Assembly: GCA_016800925.1 (NCBI GenBank)
Contig: JABCPU010000026.1
Span: 124,001 to 188,000, forward strand
From: Suillus spraguei
Taxonomy: Eukaryota; Basidiomycota; Agaricomycetes; Boletales; Suillaceae
Length of the DNA: 64,000 nucleotides
Direction of reading: 5' to 3'
Part shown: piece by piece, positions 12,298 through 24,712 of the stretch
Position numbering within the stretch: position 1 is the stretch's first letter
Layout: the number at the start of each line of letters is the position of its first letter
Notes under the pieces: model-generated
The model's input: the letters and a program-made list of their open reading frames with translations, nothing else
What the model was told of the DNA's origin: nothing
Database searches by the model: none
Program-made: the position numbers and the translations under genes

Positions 12298-15200
12298 TCA
12301 CCGTTGCAGTATTCTGCGAAGAATTGTTGCGTCTTTCTGGGAGGATGTTGAATGTTCGCGTGACATTGTTCGAGGCAGCGTGGAGCGGAAGGGTTCTTCA
12401 ACTAAATCTGAGTCTGGGATAGGCGCCATTCGAGATGTTTGCATCTGCATAGAGTTAATTAAAGGAGGGCGGGAATTTCGAATCGAGACGCACATCTTCC
12501 GACATAACATATTCGTTAAATATGACTTTTAGTATGCGATCTCGTGACGGTAGGCAATAATCCGGATGTGTTTGGCATTGTATCTGGCAGTGGGTGGTGG
12601 TTTGAATAAACCGACCAAACATATTAAATTTGCCCCAATGGATTTTTGTAGGATCATCCAGATTGACATTGGGGTTTCCTTCGTGGGCACGGATCAGGTC
12701 GGACATATGAACCTCCCTAATAAAAGGCAAAGATCAAGCCATTTGTCATCGAAAGTTGCCGCACTTACAGCGCTGGTATACAAGCACCTTTGGTGTTTTT
12801 GAGCGCCATGCGATAAGCCTGATGAGCTCCACGATGTTGAAGAAGAACATCCCAGGACAAGAGATTCTTGTAGTGATCCGGAGTCCTGTTTTTGAAAATC
12901 TCCATGGTTTCATCGCCCTGGAAAGTGGAGTTGTTGATCCCAGCGACAAAGGCACGCAGCGCTGAGTAATTGTTTAATGCGCGGAGCTCGTGCGCGATAT
13001 CCACGAATCGCTCTATCTGCCTTGCGCGGTTCCTCGGTTTATCGTGACATAGTATGAGGGATACCACCCTGGAGAAATCATTAACCATCTTTATCATTGT
13101 AACTTGCCCACGGCGACTTACCAATCGGCAAGGTGATTGGATATGGCATTGAATCGGGATATTGAGTCCAACTCAGGGTCTTTGCGTCCGGGCATAAGGG
13201 TATATTGCAACCAGTGCCGTGGCTGCAAAAATGTCGTCATCATCACAGTAATTGCGGTAGTGGCCAATACTAACTTCGATATCCATGAATAACTTCGCTT
13301 CCACTCGCGTGATCTCCTCCGCAATTGCGGAGCAATCAAAGGTAGCCAGAGTCTGGGCATTGCTCCTCAGCTTGATCAGGAGATCTTTCGGAGATATGTC
13401 TTGAGCATCTCCTTGGCTGTGACTCGAATTTACTGGTATAAATATATTCGCACTAAGCGGCAAGCTTGACTTGCGTTCCCTGACGCTCGCTGCACTGGGG
13501 AGGTTGTCGTTCGAGCGAGCCACCGACGAACGGCTCGTAGAGGGTGATTCAGTTTCAACAACCAGTGTTTCCTCCTCTCCGTCTGATATGTTATAAGAAT
13601 CCTCGCTTTCGTCCACAGGATTTTCGGATTTTAGCGCCCAGGCCGCATCCGTGTCTATGATGTTGGGAAGATGTGAAAGGAAAGGAAGGAAATCAGAACC
13701 GTAGTGTAGGAGGTACGTCTTCCCGACAATTGACCTGACCAGGGCTTGCAAGGCACCAGAAGCCCCCGGAACGGCGAAGTCTTGTGGATAAGTCTGGATC
13801 CAGGTTGCAAGTAGGTGGCATATCCTTCAAATCAAACAGCATGTTAGGACAATAGCTTTTCAGGTCGCAAAATTATGATACCTCATTTGCGCGTAGCTCG
13901 CAAACATCGGATCCCCAGTCGAATGGTCGAGTTGTCGCATTCGTTTCTGCATGGCTAACAAGATACTGCGAGGACTTGCAAATCTTCGATATGTAAGAAG
14001 GAAATGAGAGATAAACGTTGGATCTACGATCGATGCTGTGAACCCCGCGGTGCGAACAAGTCAGAAAGGGCAAGCTTACCATCACCACTGACAGCAAGGA
14101 ATAGTAATTTATCGAGCAACTCCTCCAGGGTTGTATACTGTCCTGAGCGACTAAGTAAATCACTAAGTTAGCAGCACTAGTTCAGATAATTGCAGCGACC
14201 CACGGTTCCTTTTCTTTCACAGGGTGATCAAACTGGCCGTTCTCAGTAACATTCAAAGAAGCATCTCTCCCAGGAATAAAGGAACTAAATGACGAGGAAT
14301 TCACGCTTGACGTCCCAATAAAGCTTGTGACACTGCGAGCATTCGATAACTTTCGCTCAGACAACTCTCGCGATTTCGACATCTCATGTGCTGAGAGGAG
14401 ATCTGGAGTTGACCGGGCGCGCGTTGGAGAGATGGCGATTGGCGGCGGAGATGATGGGAGTGTAGAGGTGGGCGAGTATCGCAACGAGCTACCCTGTTCT
14501 TGGGACGTGTTCTGCGTAGAAGCTGTAGAAGATGAGATGGTGGGTGCAAGTGATGGTGCTGATGGTCGAGTTTCCCAAGTAATCGGTGAGTGGCGAGCAT
14601 CTGGTGATGCCGGATTTCGTAGATCAGCATCTGAAATGTCAATGACAAGGTTTAACACCACACTCGGATACCACTTTGTAAACTCACGAGGACCTGGTAA
14701 GATAGATACCGTCAACCAATTGAACACTTTCTTTATCCTAGCCTTTCCTACTTCTCCCAAGTGATCAACCTGCACCAGGCCAACATCGTAGTTTTTCAAC
14801 AAGTCTACAGACTCCCGTGGATCAATAACGACATCCAAGTCTGTCTTCAAGGCCACCGCTATGGTTGAAAGCTTCAACGGTCGTATCCGCCCTTTCAAAG
14901 ATAATGGATAAAAAAAACCATGAAAACAAGAAATGTAACATACGGAGGAACTCTTCTACGGGAGAAAACGAAGCTTTGTCGGCAGCATCATAACACACGA
15001 CAACCCCACTGACGGGTGGAAGGTTTTCGTGCAGGACTTTTGCAACATCTAGCTCATAGATTACCATGGGGAAATCCCGTGGTATCGCCCGATCAAAGTG
15101 ACGCGTGTCTTGAGAGATTGCAGTCAGATAGGACAAGATGGGTATTGTTATTAAATATGAACGTACAGCGGAAAGGAGTGGGAGAAAAAGTTCCACTTGG

Positions 15201-16171
15201 CAACGTAAATAGTGCATCGATGTCCGATGCCCCGTGTGCTTTAGCGTCCTCTGAGATGAATGTCGACTTGCCACAACCGGCTGAACCGACTACTGCGATA
15301 GCTATTTCTCTGGACAAAAACTAGGCACGCAACATCAGATATTGAGCTCAATAGGCATGGGTGTGGTGAGTGCTCACGGTAGGCTGTAGGGTATCAATCG
15401 ATAGATTTCTACCTGAAGCTGTGGTGGTTTGCAAACCAAGGCTGTCACTCCTTGCGCGCCCTGACGTAAGATTGGCCAGCGCAGGATTACATACAGGCAG
15501 TGAACTAAGCGATGTTGTTGAATGCAAGCGGCGGGTATCATCAACAACCTGAACAGGCATGCGTGGTGGGAGATTGAGATCGCCTGGACGGGGAGCTGTT
15601 CGGAGGTGATCTTTGCCCTTCACAGAGCCCGTCTGCCTTCACTTGGTCGCTTCAGCCGTTGAAAAAGCTCGGCCTCCCGCTCGTGCTCTATGCCGGAATC
15701 ACGACTCATCGCACTCACACTCGCACCGCGACTGCGAATAGACGGTTGAGAAAGATTGGGCTCGCTGCGCAATAGACCGTCCTGTTTATGCGTCCCAGGC
15801 GCCTCAATAGTGGAGTAAGTGTTGCCTCTATTCGCTCGCGGACCGCTTGTTCTCTGTGACGTTTCCCTATCGTAGACAACAAATGAGTCAACAGAAACTG
15901 ATTTGCGCAAGGATTGGGACGAAGGATCGGTTGAAGTCAAGGATGAGAATCCGGAGCCTGCATCGAAAGGAGTGCTACGAGGAACAACAAGAGTAGATGA
16001 GGTAGAGAAAGAAGCCCGGGGGGATATGGACGATACAGACGCAGCAGGTGCGATTGGATCATGTCCCAGGTCAAGGTAAGCATTTTTATCGGTGTCGCCG
16101 GGCATCTGAATTGGTGGGAGGGATGGTATGGCGGGCAAACAATGGCTTGTGTTGATCGTTGGCGTAGTCAT
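12298..16171 (-). CDS. Ras guanine-nucleotide exchange factor with N-terminal P-loop domain
   Basis: A Cdc25-type RasGEF that should load GTP on a Ras-family GTPase. The N-terminus is Ser-rich and disordered (start MTTPTINTSHCLPAI). A small-GTPase-like domain follows, with P-loop GSAGCGKSTF, the stretch VSGVVVCYDAADKASFSPVE, and TIAVALKTDLD. A Ser-rich linker and RasGEF-N-like segment lead to the catalytic domain: RQIERFVDIAHELRALNNY, VAGINNSTFQ, IPFIREVHMSDLIRAHEGNP. The tail ends ATILRRILQR. The helical core and hairpin appear complete across introns. It is divergent from the SurE gene, sharing 361 bp upstream. A GTPase-like domain joined to a RasGEF is known in some fungi; whether it binds GTP here is not shown. 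Confidence 0.87.
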
Positions 16172-16532
16172 GTCTGGTAGTCGTCGAGAGGTACGGAATC
16201 ACCAGCTGTGAATCATGAAAGGCTGGAGCAAGCCTCCTAGTAGAGCCAATGTCTAAGTAGAAATAACAGTAGCTCAGCCTAGCCCTGAGCCTAGCCCTTG
16301 AGTAATTAGCCCCGATTAAAGGTGTCGCCTGTGGCCAACGTTGAAGAATTCGGACTAGCGGGAGCAGAAGCGAAAACGAAGATACAGAAAAAGTTGCGTG
16401 GTTCAAGATGGGGGACAGATTTTAATTATGGGAATCGATGATCTTACACACAGGCGCTCATCACTATCGCCGTCGCTGGTGACAACAAGGGTTATTTCGT
16501 TATCATTCTTCAAAATTCAGATATACTAGCTC
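16172..16532. promoter_or_regulatory. Shared divergent promoter region, RasGEF and SurE genes
   Basis: 361 bp between two divergent start codons. The only space available for both promoters. No individual motif is claimed. Confidence 0.5.
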
Positions 16533-17931
16533 ATGTCTCCCAGAGTTTTGCTCGTCGCAAGTACTTATTCCTCCTTCTCAATATTTTTCACTAACTATAA
16601 CCTATGTCAACTCAAAGAACGACGACGGCCCTCCAGGTCCCCAATCACCATACATTTATGGGCTTTATCGTCATCTCACCACAAATCTCAGTGAGCTTTC
16701 AGTGAACCCCACATGCATGAAGATACTCGCGTCTAACATATAACCAGGATGGGATGTGAAAGTAGTCGTGCCAAGCTCCCAGAAATCGTGGATCGGTGAG
16801 TTTAAACAATCCTGCTCAAACTCTTGTGCTGATGGCACCTCTTGCAGGAAAGGCGTTTCACATCAAAGAAATAACGAAAGGAAGATATTACTACCCGCAG
16901 GAACCCGGTGAGTGAATTGGTGTAATGAGAACCACACCGTGATTGAAAGGCTGTTGAAGATGGGATGGGAGAGGTATCATCAACTTCACGTCCTTTAAAC
17001 GACGGTGAAGTCGCTGAGTGGGTACTGCTGGACGGTGTATGTAAGATTTCTATTATTGATGCAAGCTCACGATACTCCGTAGACTCCCGCGACCTGCACC
17101 AATATCGCTCTTCATAACATTTATCCCGGAATAATCGACCTCGTGGTCAGTACTTCTAGCTGCTCCTTGTAGTAACTGTCTAATCAAAATTGGCAAGTAA
17201 GATTTCGGGACCAAACCTGGGCAGAAATTCCTCTGGTCTGTACATTCTCTTCGCCGTGTTTGAACGTTCCATGAACAAATCATGATTACACAGCCGCTTT
17301 CGCTATGTCGTCTGGAACCATCGGTGCCGCAATGTCGTCGGCGCTATCTCAGATCCGTTCCGTCGCAATTTCATACGGCACTGTTCTCCATCCTACTCCA
17401 AACGAACTTTTTGAACCTGCAGATATCCTGTCTGGGCGAATTATCCAGTACCTATGGAACAACTGGGGCAAAGACCTTGGTGGAATGCGTAACGGAGAAA
17501 TCGACATGTACAACGTGAATGTTCCCATGATAATGGAACTTCTTAACCCCGAGGGCATAGATGTCTATTGGACTCACATGTGGCGTAACTCGTACGGGCA
17601 ACTTTTTAAAGCCGTATCGATTCCTGACGCTACGAGTGAAACGAGAGACGTCCCCAACAAGGGCTCGGATGTGGCGGCAGGGCAGTATCCTGTACAACAA
17701 AGCGAGCTTGGAGGCGATGCATCAAAAGATGAATCTGCAACGCTAGTCTTTAAATTCTCACCTGATATCCAACCACTGATTACACCTTCGATCGGTTCTG
17801 TCCCACTTGGTTCGGATGGTTGGGCTATCGCTAAAGGCCACGCGAGCATTACTCCACTGCGGGCATGTTTTGCACATGTAGATTACCATGCGGCAGTGGG
17901 GACAGAATCTCTGAGGATCTTGAAACTTTAG
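16533..17931 (+). CDS. SurE-family 5'/3'-nucleotidase / acid phosphatase
   Basis: Metal-dependent nucleoside monophosphate phosphatase of the SurE family (compare yeast Pby1). The N-terminal metal motif is NDDGPPG, directly after MSPRVLLV. It continues with SPYIYGLYRHL, VVVPSSQKSWIG, TPATCTNIAL, the conserved SGPNLGRNSS, and GTIGAAM. The C-terminus ITPLRACFAHVDYHAAVG is typical of the fungal branch. About seven exons; every junction I checked keeps frame. The first intron is GC-AG (donor GCAAGT at 16557, acceptor at 16617), the only one joining LLV to NDDG. Expression probably shares the upstream region with the RasGEF gene. Confidence 0.92.
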
Positions 17932-18094
17932 AATACACTTTTGACGTTACTCGTATATATCATCAATGCAAGCGAGTTACATAGGGGTGTAAGATCTATC
18001 AACATGTCCTCGTGGTATCGTTAGTGTATTCCTGTGATAATCCGCAGTAGCTTGTCTAATAGTGTGTTACGTCTCCGCTTGGACAGCCAGCATC

Positions 18095-19967
18095 CTAAAG
18101 CGAGACAAACATGGTGTATAAGAATATTATGGTGGAGATAACCCAACCAGTCATCTTCAAGTTCATGAATGGATGTGTTCGGGTTGCGCTCGACGTGCCA
18201 CTGATGTCCAACCAAGTCTGCTTGTAGACACTGAGTGTGTTGATGATCCAAGAGGCATTCTATAGGACCAATTGACACAAAGAAATGCAAGAAAGTAATA
18301 GAATCTCACAACAAAATTAGACGGATCCATCAGTATATTCTCGCAGGTGCCAGGACAACCTGATGTAGCATACGAGTTGCCAGCCCAGTCACCTGGTTAG
18401 TCTTGATAAATTGCTTCAATCTGGAGCTCAGTAAAGAAGCCTCACCACAAAACGTGATGTCTGCATTGTCGGTGAGAAACGAGGATATGAATTCTATCAA
18501 AATACTCACCAAATACGATCGAGTGATTTACAAAGTAATTAGTAATATTACACGACTGGCTGGACAGTGCAGCAACAGGTTCGCCCCAATTGGATGGATC
18601 TGGTTGTCCCTGTGTAATGTCCTGAGGAATGGCTGCGCGGTAGAACGACCCTGTGGGGTGAAAGAGTCTAGAGTCTCAGTGCTGCGAGGTTCACGAACGT
18701 ACAAACTGCGATGCTGCTTTCATCCCATTTCATAGCAAAGACGCCGCCATCAGCTTGGTCAAATAATGGGCCATATGATGCACGGCTCCATTCTAACACA
18801 CCACACCCTGCGTTACTGTTGATGAATGCATCGCATTGAAGGTTATCCTTGCCATTCGTTTGCTTCGACAATTACCTCACCGCCTCTCGTTCATAGTAAG
18901 ACAGGACGTACCACAATCGCCCCAGTGAAGTTGGTGGTCTGGGTTAAGTTGCAGCCTAGAGTTCCATGAGTTGTGGAGCAAGTAGCTAGTGAACATTGGC
19001 TTACCAGGAGCAGTATGCCAGGTGACTTGGTTGTGTTCATTGTCGTGCACACCTTCTATGATGTCTATTTCACCAGTCTTTAATAGAGATTATTGAGTGA
19101 GAACGCAAGTATATTTCAAGCTTACATATGGCCATGCCCCATCCCCGACCGTCCTGGCTATATGGTCAGACTCATCATCGGACCATCGTGTAGCATCACT
19201 TGCCAAAATGCAGGCCAAACACCTTAATTAGAATGATTAAATGACATCAGTGCACTAAAAGAAAATTGTCACACCGCAACCCCATGGTGCCATGTCCAGA
19301 TCCAGTATGAAGAGACCCGTATTGTACTGAGCCTGACTTGTTATGCGGACACTAAGAGATCATATTAGTCTCGGCGCACCCAATGCACTGGAGTTTTTTT
19401 GACCTGCTTCTGTTGACCCCATACGATAGCTCAGTCGTGTTATCACCCCGCATGACGACCTTGTTATCGGATGTTACATATGCCAAGCCGTCACTGAATG
19501 CTGTCTGTTCGTTAACAAAACTATTTCGAATTTTAAGAATGAAAGAATCCCGTGCAACAGATAGAACACGCACGTCACCAAACCACTGAACAATTATCAC
19601 TGAGTGTTGAATACCCCAAAGATTGGATGGGAAACTAAACCTTACTTTGTAGGATCTGGACCAGTGTAAAAGTTGAATGTACTGCACCCCGTCAGGTTTC
19701 AGCTACCAGTATCGATTGGGAGTTTGAACAAGACACTTACTCAAAAAAAGTACTGCCCTGATAGGTATCCTGAATAACCCATAGTATAGTAGATCCATTG
19801 GATGCGGTTTCTCTCTTCGTCGGTAATGTGGTCTTTGGCCATTCAAAGCTACCCAGCGACTCAACTCCGGCCTTCCAATCAATGTTACTGAGAATGCTTG
19901 GGAAGGCCATGGTCTCCGAAAGATGTTCGCATAATAGGTAAATAATTGTATGGCGAAGATTCAGCAT
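18095..19967 (-). CDS. GH16 endo-1,3(4)-beta-glucanase-like glycosidase
   Basis: Glycoside hydrolase family 16, a jelly-roll enzyme acting on beta-1,3(1,4)-glucans. The catalytic motif GEIDIIEG (ExDxxE) is at about 19,070-19,100. Around it are TFNFYTGPDPT, YVTSDNKVVMRGDNTTELS, QAQYNTGLFILDLDMAPWG, CGVWPAFWTVGDGAWPYTGE, VTWHTAPGC, and GGVFAMKWDESSIAVWSFYRAAIP. About ten exons. The intron inside PAFW is GC-AG (donor GCAAGT, 19203-19154). The tail after WIINTLSVYKQTW is Ser/Thr-containing and ends in a short hydrophobic segment, so the enzyme may be membrane-anchored. The N-terminus from 19,967 (MLNLRHTIIYLL) is hydrophobic but the exact start is uncertain. Role is probably fungal wall remodelling or glucan degradation. 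Confidence 0.85.
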
Positions 19968-21726
19968 AATCGGGAGGAAGGATACAATTTAAAGAAGACC
20001 AACTGGGATTTAAGGTGGTTTGACTAGATCGTCCGAACACAATAACATTAGCAGTTGCCACTACTAGCGTAGCTCCAATAAATTTGTAGATATGGCCGGA
20101 ATTACCGCAGCAGTTATAAAGCTCTCACAGTTGTCTCATGTACAGTGCCATCAGGCTGGGAACGAGGCGAGATGAAATGTCTGTCAGGCCATCACTGAAA
20201 AAAAACGTTCCGCATAATGTAATGATGTCTTAAGGTTACATGCCATGAGATGCCGGTTTGCCGATGCCGACATGACAGCCTCACACAGCCCATTGAAAAT
20301 GCCACATCACTGAAAGTGATACACGTGAATTAATGCTCCACAATAAAAATGGACAACAACAGACGGGTACCCGGAATGGATACTGTGAGCGCCCTGAAGA
20401 GCAAGGTGGCTCGAAACTATTATTTCCGTATGCGGGGATTTGCACTGTGCGTCAAGAGTTTGACGGTACTATAGGATGCGACGAGAACGAGTTCGGCCAA
20501 AGACCAGCCTTCCTTAAACAGAAAGATAGACCACAACTTTATCTTGTTGCCAAAGTGTATGGCTCAACTTTCTGGACAAGGTCTGATCCTTAGTACTATA
20601 CTTATCAATGACTAGAAGACCTTGGCCTCGTTCGTCTTGAGATCCGGTGGTCAAACTTTCCGTTTTGGAATAGCTCGAGGAACAGAGGAATGGAGCAAGG
20701 TCGGAGCCACTCTGAAGGCTGGAGCTTCGGAGTCCGGACCGATATCAGCTTGGTATCGAACTCCCTGAAGAAAGCCAGATGCACAACTTGAGACTTGAAT
20801 GGACCAATTCCGAGTCACCTGGCAGTTGGCAGCTGCTCGACTAAAGATGGTCCTTGGAGGAAACATATCTGAAAACGGTATGCTATGCGTGGAACAGTGA
20901 CTATGTAGTATCAGTGAAATTTGGCAGAGAAGTTATCAATGTGCATCTCACAATACAGAGTCCCGTACTCGCAGGGGATTGGTAGCATAGGCACAGCTGC
21001 ATGCATTGGGGTACTTGTGCAATAAGCTCGAGGTTGGGCTAGTACTGTTCGCCCGGGCCCAGTAATGACCGCCATTGACGGAAGACCGTAGATGCTGGAA
21101 CTCTAGCTTAGAACCTTGGTTTGTGAACAAGAGGTAAATTTGAAATGGCTAACACAATTGTCAATGATTTGATTGGTGTTTAGAACTTGAAATGCTTTAT
21201 TGATTTGAGGTAATTCATTAAGTGTGCTCCGGAGTATAGGCTACTGTAGGAGTTTAGTTACATTTGCAGAACTCTAGATTATGTGGACTAGTATTAGTAC
21301 GTCTACGCATTTTACCCAACGATGGTATCAACGTCGCCTCGTCGTCCCATCCATCATCATCGCCTGTTGAACCTTACTATCTGGAACAGCCTTTGGTCTT
21401 ATTCCTTGTTCGACCCAATACGATCAGAGCTCTATGGAATTCAAAACCAAGTATTTACGTTATCACGTCTGAATTGTATCTCCGCGAGTCTCAGATGCCC
21501 CGGTATTTGTCCCCCCTGTCGCGGGCTAGGCACAACCAGTTCTGCCAACAACACGAGCAGTACACCACAGACTCCACCCAACTTGAGGTCGATCTCATAT
21601 CATGCTTGTTGGCTTTCAGTGATGACGTAGGGGCACATGATATTGTTTGGCGAAGCTTCATGGTCATGTAAAGCATAGCAAGCATGAAGTAATGTAATGG
21701 CAGAACAACAGAAAATACGCAGTGAA
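19968..21726. other. Long stretch without a recognisable gene
   Basis: 1.76 kb between the GH16 start and the L15 stop. Plus-strand pieces look coding-like without a family match: an ORF at 20333-20593, and a segment near 20,620-20,750 reading SGGQTFRFGIARGTEEWSK. They cannot be joined into one frame with good splice sites. It may be a decayed gene or lineage-specific coding sequence. No repeats, RNA genes or transposon ends noticed. Confidence 0.3.
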
Positions 21727-22541
21727 TCAGCGGTAACGACGAAGAGAAAGAGTGTTGTGCTTCTTCCAGGTTGAGCGAGCAGGAGCGTGATTGTGACGAT
21801 GACCCTTGCCCAATCCCCTGTTCTGCAACGAACATCAGCAAAAACCCCAGAGACCATGAGTGATGAACGAACCTGTTTCCCAACGCTGGTGAGACCACGA
21901 GCTTCGCGGCGTTTGTGCACTGGCTTGGTGATCCAGTTGATACGGGGATCCCGGCGAACCTACACCATAATTTACCATCGTAAATATGACTGACGGAAGA
22001 AAAGCTTACAGCTTTGTGGTTGGGATCCACAAGAATAACTTCGAAATACTTGTAAACACCATCCTGGTTCACCCAGTACGAGTTCAAGACTCGCAGGTTT
22101 CCACAACGCCTTCCAACACGTTCCTCAGCGGTACTCCTCAGGCTGCGCTGAGGCTTCAAGTGGTTGACACCCTGGCGGACAGGCTTGCCGTTGGTGGCAC
22201 CTGAAAGATGAATTAGATTTATATCAAATGAGCGTGTCGGTCGGCAGCTCACCTTTTGGAACTGGCTTTTTGCGGTTACCACGACGGACACGGATACGGT
22301 AGATAACGTAGCCCTGCTTGGCCTTGTATCCCAAACGACGAGCCTTGTCAGGCCGAGAAGGGCGAGATGCACGATGAATGACTTTCAATTGACGGTACTC
22401 CCAGCATCTGGAGTACAAATTCAGCAACTTTCGTCGTTGACTTATAACAAGCATCAGGACTCACCGGACACGGAGGAGAAAGCGCAGCACATCGGACTGC
22501 TTTTTTCTGTACAACTCGCTGATGTATTTGTATGCGCCCAT
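21727..22541 (-). CDS. RPL15: 60S ribosomal protein L15 (eL15)
   Basis: Large-subunit ribosomal protein. Start [18 protein letters not shown] at 22541, then [20 protein letters not shown], the segment from [60 protein letters not shown], and the end [20 protein letters not shown] with stop at 21727. Interrupted by at least four introns; all exons keep frame and match the invariant family. It is divergent from the conserved unknown gene at 22,994. Confidence 0.97.
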
Positions 22542-22993
22542 GTTGCAGGCTGCAATGCAAGATGGTTAGTGACTCGGCAAGTCAATATACATCCAATCAA
22601 GATGAAAGCATCCATCGATTTCCATTTGAATTTCTCCAAACTAGAGTTTCTGACAGTCATGCAGACCTCTTCCAGCATAGCTGCATACAATAACGATACA
22701 GAAACATACCTCTTGAGGGTCTTGACTCGGGGACGACTACGACGACGTCCTGTTTGATGACTGGAGGAGAGTATTCGGGTATTGCCGTTATACACTGGAT
22801 TATGCTAGCAGCCTGCCTTATTCAGGCATACCAATTTACCATGCAATTCCTTGTTTCCTCATATGCTTGTTGTTGTTGTTGTTAATCGTTGTATTACTCT
22901 AGCCTGTATCGAGGTCGTGCTGATATATAATGATTGCTATCTTCAAGGGGCCATGCCAACATTCTCTTCACGTATATTCGCTGCGAGGTCAAT
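22542..22993. promoter_or_regulatory. Shared divergent promoter region, RPL15 and downstream unknown
   Basis: 452 bp separating divergent starts. No ORF is credible on either strand. Presumably contains both promoters; no specific element asserted. Confidence 0.45.
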
Positions 22994-24646
22994 ATGGCTT
23001 ACAGAGCTACAGACGACTTGCAAGGCTACCTTAGGGACGCTGTCCTACCCCGACTGAAGCTCACGCACAAACCAGAGTTGATGCTTCAGCAGGGATACAA
23101 GAGCCGCAGAAACACACTCACTGTTCGCCAACGACGTCGAAATCTTACTAACATAGTTTTCCTGGATTCCGCGTTCGATGAACTTGTTAATGATTGTAGG
23201 CTTGCTGTTAACACCAAGCTTCGTGAGCTAAACCCTTACCATCTGCAGGGATCAAGGAGCATGTGCCAAATCGCTCGCTTTGTTTGTATGATGAGGACAG
23301 GAAAACAGGCGAACGGTTTACAGTACGCTCCTCGCATAGATTCAATGTTCCGGAACTGCTGCTTCCTGTAGCATCAGATATCAATCGGTATGTAAACAAT
23401 TATCTGGAGCACGAGATTCATTTAACGTTGTTATCACCAGAGTGTGTGATTGGCTGGACAATTTCCCCCTCCAAACAGTTCAACGAGTTTTTCATATCAT
23501 GTTTCCTGCAACGAAAGATTGGGGGTTTGTGACGCTCGATGATCATGACTGTGACGACGACAATTTCAAGAAATTTCACTGGACGGATGTCAACCAAGAT
23601 CACCCCGATATACATGATTTATCTGTAGTTGTCGCCTGCCAACCTCCTTGGGTATTGTCAGACAAATCCATGTGGCAATTCACTCAGCTCAAATCGGTAC
23701 GTGCTTAGAACATTTGAACTGTGAATATGGAACATATTTGGTAGCTTCCTGAATGTACTACTCGCCCGTTACGTGGAAAGGAGCGCCTTTGGGGGAAGGT
23801 TAGTGCAAAAATAATGCATATTTCCCAGATTCTGAAGAGATCTTGCAGTTGTGGGATACCTGCGTTCACAATCAAACCCCTTTCTTCATTTTAACTTCAT
23901 ACCAGCAGTGGGCTTTTGGTATGTTTTCACGCGGTAAGATTTGTTCCAAACGAGATCAAAGAAAGGAATTCACCATGACTTGATAGGTTGGACGACAGCG
24001 TTCGTTTCTCCCGTTATAGATGCCCAATCACGTTCTCCGACCGTTATGCATGCGTTGCTATATTGGCTCGGCTCGGCTCTTCGTGCACCTGGTGGTTTTG
24101 TACAACCGGTGGAGGTTGGCGTTCAAATATCCTCATTAGGAATGACTGAGCTAAGTTAGTCAACAGGTTGCGGAACCTGTTCACAATGTCTTCTCAGATG
24201 ATGAATCTGAGCTGGAAATTGCTGGTCCAAAAAAAGAACTAGAAATCACTCCTTCCTTATCGGGCTGGAGCGGCGCGAGTGATGGTGAAATACATGATAC
24301 ATTGTCTGAATCGGTTGAACTAACATGTTAAACAGAACCAGCTTCCTCAGCTGGAGCTGCAGGTGCGGCAGCACTCGATGTTTCGGATAGGGGAGTGGAC
24401 GAGCCACACGGTCCAGATGTTCTCTTTAAAAAGTCGAAGGATCCGGCCCTCACCTGGGAAATGATAGAGTTGTGGAGGAAAGAATTACCCGCCAAGCGTA
24501 CTGAAAACGAGAGTTTCCCACCTCCAACTTTCGCAACGTCTGTCGCATTACTCCCTGATTTTCTTGATGACTCTGCGACATCAGACACCTCGGATGGAAC
24601 TGTCGGGGTACCTTGTGGACACTGGTTAATGAGTGCACGTAGATAG
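22994..24646 (+). CDS. Conserved Agaricomycete protein of unknown function
   Basis: The start MAYRATDDLQGYLRDAVLPR leads into conserved-looking blocks: LTHKPELMLQQGYKSRR, IKEHVPNRSLCLYDEDRKTG, FNVPELLLPVASDINRVCDW, and the segment from MFPATKDWGFVTLDDHDCDD to DIHDLSVVVACQPPW. A later exon carries LWDTCVHNQTPFFILTSYQQ and GWTTAFVSPVIDAQS. The C-terminal part is acidic, then Ala/Ser-rich, ending GHWLMSARR. I recall similar proteins across Agaricomycetes with no assigned role. About six introns. An apparent in-frame TAA at 24329 lies inside an intron (GTGAAA donor, CTAAC branch, ACAG at 24335), so the gene runs on to 24646. It converges on the MFS gene, 66 bp away. Confidence 0.72.
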
Positions 24647-24712
24647 TGGTTCATGATGGCGGGGAGAATTTTACTCCTGATAACAAGTATATAAACACTA
24701 GCTAGACTGTTA

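Noticed and set aside
24329..24331. In-frame TAA in the conserved unknown gene at 22,994
   Set aside because: It lies in a 51-nt intron with GTGAAA donor, CTAAC branch and ACAG acceptor, after which the frame continues to 24,646.
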